A stretch of 64,000 nucleotides of DNA from Gracilaria domingensis. Taxonomy: Eukaryota; Rhodophyta; Florideophyceae; Gracilariales; Gracilariaceae. Both the position numbers and the translations under genes were made by a program. Positions 8,570 through 18,056 of the stretch are shown here, piece by piece; within the stretch, counting starts at the first letter, position 1; each line of letters opens with the position of its first letter. The notes below the pieces were generated by a model that did not search any database, was not told the DNA's origin, and was given only the letters and a program-made list of their open reading frames with translations. The stretch is from the NCBI GenBank assembly GCA_022539475.1, contig VCMS01000142.1:106313-170312 (forward strand), in the 5' to 3' direction.

Positions 8570-11500
8570 ATGAGCCAACCGGACCGCCGCCTCTTCGCCG
8601 ACCTCCCGCCCGTCACCGACCCGCCGCCCTTCCCGTCGCTCCCGCTGCCCAACCCTATGCCCCCGCCCGCGTCTGCTCCTGCCCCCCCGCAGCATCCGCT
8701 TGTTTCGCTCGCCACCGCCGCACACAAGAAGCCGCGCAAGCCGCAACCTCGTCGCCCGCGTACCAAGCCTGCCGCTCCCACGCTTCTCCCGGCCCCCGTG
8801 CCGCCCAACGGCTCCGCGCCGCCGCCGCAACTTCCGCATCACATATCGCAGCACCCGCTCGGTCATATGTTTATGCAGTCTCACCCATCACTCTTCCAGC
8901 AGCAGTTTCCTCCGCAGCCTCAGTCTCACCAACTCCGCGCCGCTCTCCTCCCGCAGCGACAAAAACTGCCCTTGCAAACGCAATCGCAGCCGCAATCGCA
9001 GCCGCGACAACAACAGCCGCAGCCGCAGCCGCAGCAGCCGCAGCCGCAGCCGCAACCGCAGCCGCAACCGCAGCCGCAGCCGCAACAGCAACCGCAACAG
9101 CAACCGCAGCAGCAACCGCAGCAGCCGCAGCCGCAGCCGCAGCCGCAGCGCCGACAACAGCCCCATGCGAATCAACTCGCATTCCTCCGCTCACAAGCTT
9201 CCATTCCCGCTTCCACAAATCCAAATCCATCGGCTTCCCTGTTCTCTGGATTGCCAAGTTCGGACCCAAATGCCGTCCATTTACAACCGTCGCAACAGCA
9301 ACATCCGCACCAGCAAATACCGCTTGGTGGTGATCCCCGCCTCGCCAAATTTGACGCTGCCACTCTCGAGCAAGTGCTGCGGAGAACTACCAACCCCCAA
9401 ATCTTTGCCACCCTAAGCAAACAGCTCAACTTCTTGCGAAGCAAACCCGCCTCCTCCATCCTTCCTTCTCAACAGATCCAAACTTCCGCTTCCCCCTTCT
9501 CCGCACAAGTCAACACGCGTGGGCATCACAGTCCGCTTGCCTCATCCCCGCCCAACCTCCAGATGGGCGCTTCGCCGAACGTATCGCAGAGTGCTTTGAT
9601 TCAAAGACAGCAACTGCTTCAAAAGCAACAACTGTACAATCAGCATCATCTTAATCAGCGACGCTCGCCAGCTCACCATTCCAATGCTCTTTCATCGTTT
9701 CCGTTTAACGCCACAGCCTCACAAGATCCTCTTACTGCTAGTCTTACCCAGAACATTGGAAATCTTCCGCCTCATCTTCAACATCACCTTCAAGCACAAT
9801 TGCAATCTCGTCAACTACAAGCGCAGCAGCGGCTCCAAATGCACAAGTCTAAAGCAAATTCATCACACTCGCAAGCATCACAAGCCACTCACAGTAATTC
9901 CACATCACGACGGCCCTCGCCTTCCAACAAGAGACCGCCGAGGCAAAGTCCGAAAGGAACCACAATCGGCGTTTCGGATATGAACGGAGTCGCCTCATCT
10001 ACATCTGGTGCACGAGCAAATCCGAATCATGCTCTGTCCCAGTCTTTTGAAGACACGCAGTCTATCGGATCCATGCGCCCGACAGATTTGCGCAATTCTG
10101 ATTCAGCTCGCAATGCTTCGCAGTTTTTGTCGGCTGGTGCTGTGAATCCGTTGGCACAAACTCAAAAACCCGCTGTGGTTCCGGAAGTGCCAATTAAGTT
10201 TGAGATTGACACAAAGAAGATTGATAAAGAACGCATTCGAGTTTTTCGAGAGCGCGAACTCAAGGGCCGGGGCAACCAGAAGAAACAAAGACTACAGCAT
10301 CGCCCGTTGAATGACTACGTGCGTGTGCACAACCCGGATTACACGACCCCCTTTCATGGCTTGGTAGATGCTTTTGAGCGAATTGTCCCATTTCATGTGC
10401 TGTTGCCACCAGAAGATTCGTCAGTTTCGTCAGAGGAATGGAGGAAATGTACGGATGACCTGAGCGAAAAGTACAACGGTTATTACAAGAAGCTTCGCGG
10501 CCATTGCGAGCGACTGCATGATAGTAATTTCGAAGCTGTTGGCGAAGAGACGGTGTTTGGGCAGAGTTCTCTTACAACCGAAGACTCCCTCTTGATGGAA
10601 CGAATCTTGTTGGATGACTACAAGGAAACTGTGCGAAGGGAAACCGCTTTGGCTCGGAAACGAGCCGCGGAAGCTGAGGCCAAGAAATTGCAAGAACTGA
10701 ACCGTCAACGCGAACTACTGCAAAGTCAGGCTCGACAATTGTCAGTGAGTGGTGCTCTTTCACCGGCACAAGCAGCTCAGATTCCGCACCTAACGCAGGC
10801 TTCCTCTCTTCACCCTGGACCTCAGCCCTCTTTTGAATCTGTTTCAGGTTCCATAGGCGTTTCGAACGGCTCTGTCTCTGCGTCGCATGTTATTGTATCA
10901 GCTGGCGCTCAAGCGGCGTTGTGGAGACAAGCCAGCCCGAGCTCCTCGCAAATGCTGTCAGCGGTTCAGAACAATGGAATGCTACAAACTAATTCGTCTG
11001 CCTTGGTAGGAGTAGATACAGCACAAATGCAACGCTTTGCGACCAGTAGTGGTGATGTTGCAGGTTTTGTGAATCAGGGACAAGTGGCGTCATCTGGTTC
11101 TGAAGTGTTCCTGGCCAACCGGCCCACCGAGCAACTGGGGTCTGAGCAATACTTGTTGCCTCAACCTCGTCTTGAAAAGCCATCTGATGCTGCCCACGGT
11201 GTATCTACAGTGCCGAAGACTGGGATGGTGGATGGTATGATGGCTGGGCAGATTCATATGGGTGGCGACAGTTTGGTCAACGTTGACATGCATGACGCGA
11301 TGCAAGTAGCAACAGCCGGAAGCGCAGGTTCACAAGTGAGCGCTGGAGTAGAACGGGATGGCGGGAACCAAGTGTCCTTGACAAGAAGTGGATCCAATTC
11401 CGCTCTGGAGGAGAACTCAGCTGTGCAGAATGGGGCAAGTGGGCCAGAGGTTGGCAGCGTCGCAGAAGATGATGGCCTGCTTTCGTCGTTCAACGATGAT

Positions 11501-11836
11501 AATAACGTCAGTTTGAATGGGCATGGTTCCGAAGCGGCTGGTAAACGAAATGCAGTTTCGTCAGAAGGCACACCTCAATCGTTTGGAATACAGGATGGTG
11601 TAAATGCAGTGGCAGTTTCGGTTGGAAACGAGGGGAGCATGGATGAATCCCTTGAAGGAGGAGATCTTGTTGGAGAAAATTTGGGTGTGAATCATATTGT
11701 TTCGTCAGTTGATAAGTCTAGTGCTGGTGAGAGTGAAGTGAAACCGACTGACAGTAGTGGGGTGAAAAAGAGTGGCGGAAAGCAGGAGGTTGGCGCATTG
11801 GCAATGGGATCTTTACTAAATTCTGACGAGAGGTAA
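8570..11836 (+). CDS. GLTSCR1 (BICRA/BRIP)-domain protein, putative SWI/SNF subunit
   Basis: The ATG at 8570 (MSQPDRRLF) gives 1088 residues. The first half is disordered: Pro-rich, then a Pro-Gln repeat (about 140-195) and Gln/Ser/His-rich sequence. The folded part, about residues 555-690, matches the GLTSCR1 domain: RPLNDYVRVHNPDYTTPF, then DAFERIVPFHVLLPPED, then LLMERILLDDYKETVRRE. A charged helix follows (about 690-725), then a Ser/Gly/Val-rich acidic tail. Known members (BICRA/BICRAL in animals, BRIP1/2 in plants) are subunits of BRD-containing non-canonical BAF or BRM chromatin remodellers, so a nuclear remodelling role is inferred. The family call rests on the domain only. Confidence 0.8.
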   Translation: MSQPDRRLFADLPPVTDPPPFPSLPLPNPMPPPASAPAPPQHPLVSLATAAHKKPRKPQPRRPRTKPAAPTLLPAPVPPNGSAPPPQLPHHISQHPLGHMFMQSHPSLFQQQFPPQPQSHQLRAALLPQRQKLPLQTQSQPQSQPRQQQPQPQPQQPQPQPQPQPQPQPQPQQQPQQQPQQQPQQPQPQPQPQRRQQPHANQLAFLRSQASIPASTNPNPSASLFSGLPSSDPNAVHLQPSQQQHPHQQIPLGGDPRLAKFDAATLEQVLRRTTNPQIFATLSKQLNFLRSKPASSILPSQQIQTSASPFSAQVNTRGHHSPLASSPPNLQMGASPNVSQSALIQRQQLLQKQQLYNQHHLNQRRSPAHHSNALSSFPFNATASQDPLTASLTQNIGNLPPHLQHHLQAQLQSRQLQAQQRLQMHKSKANSSHSQASQATHSNSTSRRPSPSNKRPPRQSPKGTTIGVSDMNGVASSTSGARANPNHALSQSFEDTQSIGSMRPTDLRNSDSARNASQFLSAGAVNPLAQTQKPAVVPEVPIKFEIDTKKIDKERIRVFRERELKGRGNQKKQRLQHRPLNDYVRVHNPDYTTPFHGLVDAFERIVPFHVLLPPEDSSVSSEEWRKCTDDLSEKYNGYYKKLRGHCERLHDSNFEAVGEETVFGQSSLTTEDSLLMERILLDDYKETVRRETALARKRAAEAEAKKLQELNRQRELLQSQARQLSVSGALSPAQAAQIPHLTQASSLHPGPQPSFESVSGSIGVSNGSVSASHVIVSAGAQAALWRQASPSSSQMLSAVQNNGMLQTNSSALVGVDTAQMQRFATSSGDVAGFVNQGQVASSGSEVFLANRPTEQLGSEQYLLPQPRLEKPSDAAHGVSTVPKTGMVDGMMAGQIHMGGDSLVNVDMHDAMQVATAGSAGSQVSAGVERDGGNQVSLTRSGSNSALEENSAVQNGASGPEVGSVAEDDGLLSSFNDDNNVSLNGHGSEAAGKRNAVSSEGTPQSFGIQDGVNAVAVSVGNEGSMDESLEGGDLVGENLGVNHIVSSVDKSSAGESEVKPTDSSGVKKSGGKQEVGALAMGSLLNSDER
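8985..9155 (+). repeat. CAG/CCG-type trinucleotide repeat encoding Pro-Gln
   Basis: An imperfect array of CAGCCG/CAACCG/CAGCAG units inside the GLTSCR1-domain gene codes for about 55 residues of (PQ)n and (Q)n. It is a likely length-variable site. Antisense it reads as poly-Ala or Leu-Arg, which explains the long overlapping shadow frames here. Confidence 0.9.
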
Positions 11837-13528
11837 CATTCTGGCGAGGGCATGAGGATGTAAGCGATAACACAGCGTTTGTATAGACTAATATTGAAAA
11901 CAAAAGGGCGGCTTAACTGCTTGTAAAGCAACGGAAGAAGACCAGATACAGCAAGCGTTGTGTTGCTTTTTGAGCAGAGGAGCAAAGGTGAGGGAATGGT
12001 TTCTATTTGAGGAAATGGCTAGTGCGGATTAGGGTTTGTATCGCTACTACGCAACAAACGGTAATGTGAGCGCATAAGATGTGATCATCATTGATGATTC
12101 AGAGGCATGTATGTTTCAAAGGGTTGGCAAACATCCGCCTGTTCTGCGTTGTTGAGCGAGAGCGTTACGCTCCATGACGCTCCATTTCTCTCGTGTTTCG
12201 CACGGCGCGAGGAGACGAACCCGTTGCGGCTTTGAGCAGGCGAACGAAGATAGACTGTGATTGGCAGTGGTTTGATTGTTGGCGCTCGTGAGAAACGAGC
12301 TGTATTCGATGTGAAGCACTGCGATATGCAACAACTGCGAGTGTATCTACCTTCGGGATCACGTGTGCTTGTGAGGTATGAAGCTACGCGTGTCTGGAGG
12401 ATGGCGATGGCGAATGTGATGACAAGTAATAACTATCCGCCTTGAACTATTTAGCGCTGGTGTCGGAGTGGCATGAGGTGCACGAGCATCGGTTGTCGTG
12501 GCTGACGTGTGTGTGAACAGCGTAAGGATGGATAGATGGAAACGTCGCGTTCCTGCGAAGCAGACGGCATCCGGGCGTTGAGCAAACGTACTACAAGGCG
12601 GATTGAATTGGTGGACAGCCAGCAAAACAACGTGTGATAATAAGCATTGGCAGTGCTGCGACTGTCTGTTGTAAAGCCCCGTTTTGACGACGTCAGTTCT
12701 CTCTCAGGTGCAGAGCTCCGGACACGCTCATCTGGCGAGCGGACGAGCGTGCGACACAGCCGGTGCGCGCGAGCAGCCGCACCACGACAGGCTGTCGTGA
12801 CGACAGGTGAGCTACAGGCAGCGCTGCTCGGCGGTTCTGTCCCCTGTATCTACATGTACGTTGGAACCGCTGCTCAGCAGGCGCGGCCGCGCCGAGGACG
12901 GGGGCCACCGCGCTCAACAAGCGGGCAGTAAAGACGAGGTAGAGGCGGCCTTCTCGCCGGCCGCGCCAGCGCGCATCGGCGCGCATCGGCGCGCATCGGC
13001 GCGCATCGGCATCGGCGCGGTGGAGGGCTACCGCGTGGCCGAAGGCGCGCGCACCCGCCATCACACGCGCCTCGCTGGCCGGCCACGCCCGGCGCGACGG
13101 GGGCGAAAACCCCAGCAACACGGCCACTGTAGATACAACCGCGCGCCGTGGGAGGCAGCCAATGGACGCCAAGCGCCACGCACCTCGCGCGGCGCGCAGC
13201 GCAGCAGCACACACAGCACAGTCGGGCAAAAAAGATCCGCCTCTCGTCGCGCACCTGGCGCCGCGCCATTGGAGGCCGCCGCACCCGCTCCGCGCGGCGC
13301 GCTGCTCAAGTCCTCGTTCGCCGCCGTTGCACAAATTGCCCTCGCGCTGCTCGATTTGCTCTCGTGGCGCGCCTACTTCTCGCCCTCTCGCCAGCCGCCT
13401 CCCCACGCGCCGCGCCCCTGTTTATCCGTGCGCCTCGGCAGAGCCTTGCCGCTGAGTTCCTTCTCCAAGCTGCTCAACGCCTTTGCAAGTTTTGGGCCTC
13501 GTCGTTCGACTACCTGCCACTGCCCGCC
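11837..13528. other. Long spacer and CpG-rich leader upstream of HEMA
   Basis: 1.7 kb without a gene that I can support. 11837-12650 is ordinary mixed sequence. From about 12690 to 13520 it becomes very CpG-rich, holds a 10-bp tandem array (12971-13010), and then runs into the HEMA start. Long frames in this part arise from high GC. Confidence 0.55.
12971..13010 (+). repeat. Tandem decamer GCGCATCGGC x4
   Basis: Four perfect head-to-tail copies of GCGCATCGGC, followed by a partial ATCGGC, lie about 520 bp before the HEMA start codon. They could be a regulatory-site array or just an expanded repeat. Confidence 0.95.
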
Positions 13529-15052
13529 ATGAATACCCCCAATTTTGTTGCGCCGCTTTTCACTTCGTCTTCATTCATTCCCTTGCGATCCCTCAACACA
13601 CGCCGCTCAATTCGCCCCTCTGTACGCGTGGGCGCGTCCTCGTGCAGGGCTGCCCAAGCCGCCGTCAAGTCCGGCTCGCCGTCATCCGCCAACAACCCAG
13701 ATGATCGCCCCGCAAAACGCGTTACCGCCGTCTCCACCCAGCCTCCGAACAAGAAGACCGCGCCCTCGTTGGGCAAGGTCGTTGTCATGGGTCTGTCTCA
13801 TCACACTGCAACCGTCGATGTTCGGGAGAAGCTCTCCATCCCGGAAGCCGAATGGCAATCTGCCGCCGGCCATCTCTGTTCCCTGTCAGCCGTATCAGAG
13901 GCTGCTGTTTTGTCTACTTGCAATCGTTTTGAGGTCTACATTGTTTCTGACCATCCCTTCCAGGCAATTCAGGAGGTCATTGCGCACCTTTCCTCACGCA
14001 GCGGATTAGCTGTTGGTCAGCTCCGCAAGCACCTCTTTATGCTCACTGAGGACGAAGCCATTTGGCATTTGTTCCGAGTCTCCGCCGGACTGGATTCTCT
14101 TGTCATCGGCGAGGGACAGATTCTTTCTCAGGTCAAGAAGTGCTACGAGCTAGCGAGTGAAAAGGGTGGCTTTGCGGGAAAGATTCTTTCACGACTTTTG
14201 AACACCGCTGTTTCTGCGGGCAAGCGCGTGCGATCTGAAACTGGAATTGCGAAGGGAGCCGTGTCCATCTCAAGTGCTGCTGTTGAGCTTGCTGAAATGA
14301 AGACGGAACAGGACGTGCATGTCTCGCTTCGGGATGCTCGTGTTTGCATCATGGGCGCCGGCAAGATGTCTCGCCTCCTTGTGCAGCATCTGCTCTCGCG
14401 ACATGTCACTGATATCACCATTGTCAATCGCTCCATGGGTCGTGCAGAGGAGCTCGTCAAGATGTTCCATGGATCTGATATCAAGGTGAAGGTTTGGGGT
14501 TCCTTGCTAGATGTTCTTGCCCAGAGTGACCTAATTTTCACATCTACAGCAGCGCCGAAACCTATTGTTACACAAGGTTTGCTTGAAGAGTGTTTTGACA
14601 AGAGTAGCCGACATATGCTAATTGACATTTCAGTTCCGCGGAACGTGAGCACTGACGTCAATGATATGGAAGGGGTATTCTCTTACAATGTCGACGACTT
14701 GAAGGCTGTTGTGGCCAAGAATCAGGCCAAGAGACGGCGCTTGATGTTGGAGGCCGAAGATGTTCTGAGAGAGGAACAGACTACTTTCAATAATTGGCAC
14801 AACTCCTTGGGCTGCATCCCAGCCATCTCAAAGCTTCAACAGCGTGCGGAAAGTATTAGGCAAGATGAGATGGATCGTGTTCGCGGCAAGTTATCATCCC
14901 TTTCGGCCAGTGAGATGAAGGCTGTCGAACAGCTTTCAAAGGGTATCATTAACAAGATGCTACATTCACCAATGGTTCATCTTCGAGGTCTTGACGATAT
15001 GGAGGAAAGGACTCAAACACTTCGAAACATCGAAGCATTGTTTAAGCTTTGA
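13529..15052 (+). CDS. HEMA: Glutamyl-tRNA reductase, plastid-targeted
   Basis: The ATG at 13529 gives 507 residues. The first ~75 are Ser/Arg/Pro/Ala-rich with few acidic residues, as in a plastid transit peptide. The mature part starts KVVVMGLSHHTATVDVREK. The active-site cysteine is Cys131 in LSTCNRFEVY. The catalytic domain contains GLDSLVIGEGQILSQVK, the NADPH domain VCIMGAGKMSRLL (about 270), and the C-terminus carries the dimerisation helices. The enzyme reduces glutamyl-tRNA(Glu) to glutamate-1-semialdehyde, the first committed step of C5-pathway tetrapyrrole synthesis (chlorophyll, haem, bilins), in the plastid. Frames extending upstream of the ATG are GC-rich leader. Confidence 0.97.
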   Translation: MNTPNFVAPLFTSSSFIPLRSLNTRRSIRPSVRVGASSCRAAQAAVKSGSPSSANNPDDRPAKRVTAVSTQPPNKKTAPSLGKVVVMGLSHHTATVDVREKLSIPEAEWQSAAGHLCSLSAVSEAAVLSTCNRFEVYIVSDHPFQAIQEVIAHLSSRSGLAVGQLRKHLFMLTEDEAIWHLFRVSAGLDSLVIGEGQILSQVKKCYELASEKGGFAGKILSRLLNTAVSAGKRVRSETGIAKGAVSISSAAVELAEMKTEQDVHVSLRDARVCIMGAGKMSRLLVQHLLSRHVTDITIVNRSMGRAEELVKMFHGSDIKVKVWGSLLDVLAQSDLIFTSTAAPKPIVTQGLLEECFDKSSRHMLIDISVPRNVSTDVNDMEGVFSYNVDDLKAVVAKNQAKRRRLMLEAEDVLREEQTTFNNWHNSLGCIPAISKLQQRAESIRQDEMDRVRGKLSSLSASEMKAVEQLSKGIINKMLHSPMVHLRGLDDMEERTQTLRNIEALFKL

Positions 15053-15633
15053 GTAGAGGTGCAGTAGTCAGCTTCAGGTTCGATGTGTGTGTATGAGTGG
15101 TTCTGTGTATGCCTTTCCCACTTCATAGTTTTTTCTACTGCAAACGGCTGGACGTGAGGCTTCGTCCTTCTGTTTCGCGCTTGTTGTGTTGGTGTTTTGT
15201 TCTTCTTGCGATGCGCTCGATTGGAACAAAGCCTCCGCTTAGTTTTCGACGCTTCTCTTTTCTCCGACACGCGCTGTTGAAGAGCGAGCATCTTCACGAA
15301 CTTCATCACCAAAAATAAATGTAACAAAATGATTCAATATCTACGTCATTATCCTTGTTGCCCGCCTTGTTAGCATGTGTTTAAGGTGATCTACTCCCAG
15401 TTCCCTCCCCCCGTGCATGTTTCGAAGATACACAGCTGCTTCGCTACTTGTTGTGGACCTTGCTGTGTTTCATTCCGCGGCTCGGTGGATTTCACCATGC
15501 TTCCGCTCAGGGGGGGTTGGGGTTATGTCCAGTTTAGTATGCGAACAGGACATGATTCCTGGCAAAGAATCAAATAGCTCCAGTTTCAGCCCTTTAGAAT
15601 CCTGCTGAATACAACCGTGGTTCAGACGTTTCT

Positions 15634-15860
15634 TCTTCTTCTTCTTCAGTTTGGACGGTAGTTTCTTTTTGCTGAACTACAGTAAAGCTTCAGAGATAGC
15701 TTTCTCTCTTTAAGAAGACCAAGAAGTTCTGTGGATTATACTTAATCAGGTATTGAACAGACATTTCTGCTTCTTCTTCTTCTTTAATTTGGACGATAGT
15801 TTCTTATTCTAAACTACAGTAAAGCTTTCAGAGGAAGCTTTCTCTCTTTAGGAAGGCGTT
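15634..15860 (+). repeat. Diverged direct repeat, two copies of ~85 bp
   Basis: Copy 1 (about 15634-15720) and copy 2 (about 15770-15857) both read TTCTTCTTCTTC, then a TTTGGACG(G/A)TAGTTTCTT block, ACTACAGTAAAGCTT and CTTTCTCTCTTTA(A/G)GAAG, with scattered substitutions. The nature of the unit is unknown. Confidence 0.75.
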
Positions 15861-16284
15861 TTTGCTTCGTGTGGCTGGCTGACGAACAATTCGCGTTGAG
15901 AGATATTTTGAAAGCGGGCGTCATAAAATGATATGTTCGGCGTCTTCTGAAATTTGTGAGACGTTTCGTATCTTTTCTGAAGGATTTCACTGCGTTCTTC
16001 TCCATTGTGGAGATCAGCCTTAACTGGTAACGTGGTAGACCTGCTAGTAGAAACAGGTTGGTCTCATGTAGTATGAGTCATATTGGAGTCCAAAGCTCTT
16101 ACTGCGAATAAGGAGGGATGATGTTGAGCACTGCGAAGGCAGTTGTCATTCCTATACAAAAGTACAGCTCCTAATTAAGCTTTCTCTCTGTTCTCTACTG
16201 CAATGCACCAAAAGTAACCTCAGCTTTCCATGCTCCTTGCACTTTCGGCGAAACCTGGAGGAGACAGCATTATGTCAGAGCCAC

Positions 16285-16690
16285 TGAATACTGTTGAGCA
16301 TATATCTTGGGTGCCCAAACCGAAATATGTCGAGGGACTTACGCTTGGTAGCATTGGGCAAACGTCGAGGTCTAGCTGTTGGTGAGATTATCAAAAAGTG
16401 GGCTCAGAAGATGCTGGCCTTTCTAATGAGAGGACGTTTCTTTTCCGAGAAACGCTATATACTACGTCGGAATACACACAAACAGAGAGAGAGACGTTTT
16501 CACGGTGTCCATTGAGGACTGCGCCGAGAATGAGATGCTTGCCACCCCGTCAGGATCGTCGGCAAATGAATGTAACAGACCTAATCCGAAAATGGCGAGA
16601 AGAGTGTTGGGTTTTCTAGTGAAAGAGCGTTTCTTTCAACAGAAACGCTCTGTAGTAAGTACGAATTAGACTACTGCGCCCGTATTAGAG
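16285..16690 (+). mobile_element. Two degraded 3' fragments of a LINE-like element
   Basis: 16294-16515 still translates to a stretch (NMSRDLRLVALGKRRGLAVG, AFLMRGRFFSEKRYILRRN) that parallels the better copy at 31300-31720 residue by residue, ending in AGAGAGAGA. A second, more decayed copy spans about 16575-16690 (TGGCGAGAAGAGTGTTGGG to AGAGAGAGATG). The word TGTCAGAGCCAC sits just before copy 1 (about 16272) and just after copy 2 (about 16695). The assignment to a non-LTR element is by analogy with the copy at 31.3 kb. Confidence 0.6.
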
Positions 16691-17573
16691 AGAGATGTCA
16701 GAGCCACGTTCATTTGAAGTATGAAATTTTGTTGCTTGAGGGGGGAATTGTCAAAGCAATGATACCAGTTGGTTCGAAGCCATAACTTTTTGGAATACCC
16801 ACTCCAACATCATTCATGTTCACGGAGGCAATTTCTCCTGCGCAAACCAGCCGAAACTCTCTTTCGTAGGACGTTTGATATTCTTGTCTTTCTTTCGAGG
16901 ACTTCGATATTCCACTTTCAAGATATATGGAAGAATTATCTGTAGAGGACCCGTTAGAGAACCCATTTGGTATACTTTTCCGGATTCATCATAAACCTGA
17001 ACCGATGAAAGTCTCTTGAAGAAAATGTTCAAACCACAAAGAATTGCTTCATCACTCTCGAAACCTTGCTATTTGTCTCTCCCTCTTACATGATAAGGGC
17101 GCAGTACACTATTTCGTCTTCACTGCTGACTATTCTGTCGAAAGAAACGCTCTTTCACTGCAAAATGTAGAACTCTGTACGACCATTTACCAATTATCTC
17201 TACCACAGTCATTCTTTGACGATCTTGGCGCGGAGGTGAACAGAGTATTCTCGACGCAGGCTTCAAAGGACATCGTAAATCTCAGTGCTTCGTGTCGTGA
17301 ATTACGACGCCCAGTCGCCATTTTCTAACTGCTTTCTTCCCAGTCAAACAGGTTACAAGTGGGCATAGAGAAGATGCATGTTCCACACATAGTTGCCAGA
17401 AAGTCACTTCTGCCCCTCTTAAAAGGAACAAGCGCTCCAAGTGACACTGCCATAGTAGCATCTCAACCGCAGTGCAGTGACGTTTCACGTATTTCTTGTG
17501 AAGCATATGAGCTGAAAGGCCTTCGAAGATTTGATAGTAGTATCCCGCTTTCCAGAGTTGGAATTACAAATCA

Positions 17574-18056
17574 TTAGAAAGGATCAAGAGTGAATTGACA
17601 TGGTCCTTGAACTTCATCCAGTGCTGAACACGTCCCATCCGTTCCATACACTTCCGCATATACTAAACCTCGCTGACAAAGAGGACTCGAGTCCCAAGTT
17701 CTGGCAAGCTTCTCAAGCTCCTCACCTATGTGCTTTGGAACTGGACACCGCAATGCCTTCGAGAGGCGCTTCCGTTTCAGACCTTCGGTCACACTGTGAT
17801 AGTCTTTGGATATATACGCCGATCGCCCGTTTCCTTCTCCCAGCTTTACGACATAGCGACCATCTCCAGTCTTCACACGAACGACTTGCCAAAGTAAAGT
17901 TCGTGGCAAACGTTCTCGAACTACCACACACATGCGCACGTTTCTTCCTTGTCTGGGACCGGGAATTCGACAAATTGGGGACAAGAAAGCCGCTCGATTT
18001 GTTCCTTCACAAGACATCTGCGGTCCATCTGGGAAACTCAATAGCTGGCTAGACAT
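17574..18056 (-). CDS. YlxR-like (DUF448) protein, probably plastid-type
   Basis: 160 residues from ATG 18056-18054 to TAA 17574. Residues about 40-115 fit the YlxR/DUF448 family: RMCVVVRERLPRTLLWQVVR, then VVKLGEGNGRSAYIS, then EGLKRKRLSKALRCPVP and an amphipathic end helix. Bacterial and cyanobacterial members are small RNA-binding-type folds often encoded beside nusA/infB. The usual second cysteine of the CxxC pair is Val here. The N-terminal ~38 residues could be a targeting sequence, and a cyanobacterial (plastid) origin is inferred. A full-length antisense frame (17600-18052 +) overlaps it and is judged a shadow. No intron is seen. Confidence 0.75.
   Translation of the reverse strand: MSSQLLSFPDGPQMSCEGTNRAAFLSPICRIPGPRQGRNVRMCVVVRERLPRTLLWQVVRVKTGDGRYVVKLGEGNGRSAYISKDYHSVTEGLKRKRLSKALRCPVPKHIGEELEKLARTWDSSPLCQRGLVYAEVYGTDGTCSALDEVQGPCQFTLDPF

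Larger units (their letters stand above)
15053..17573. other. Gene-poor region with decayed repeats
   Basis: No intact gene is supported over 2.5 kb. It contains a diverged direct duplication (15634-15860) and at least three LINE-like 3' fragments (two plus-strand within 16285-16690, one minus-strand near 17110-17170, the last recognised by the inverted word GAAAGAAACGCTCTTTC). The remainder looks like old, degraded mobile DNA. Confidence 0.6.

Noticed and set aside
8871-9269. Antisense poly-Ala frame
   Set aside because: It is the complement of the CAG/CCG repeat in the GLTSCR1-domain gene; low-complexity shadow.
12693-13455. Several 80-240 codon frames on both strands before HEMA
   Set aside because: Arg/Ala/Pro-rich products of very high GC; mutually overlapping; no motif.
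16755-16790. Possible tRNA T-arm (GGTTCGAAGCC)
   Set aside because: Flanking bases do not form a T-stem and no acceptor, D or anticodon stems are found.
17600-18052. 150-codon plus-strand gene
   Set aside because: Fully antisense to the YlxR-like gene, which has recognisable family motifs; this frame has none.
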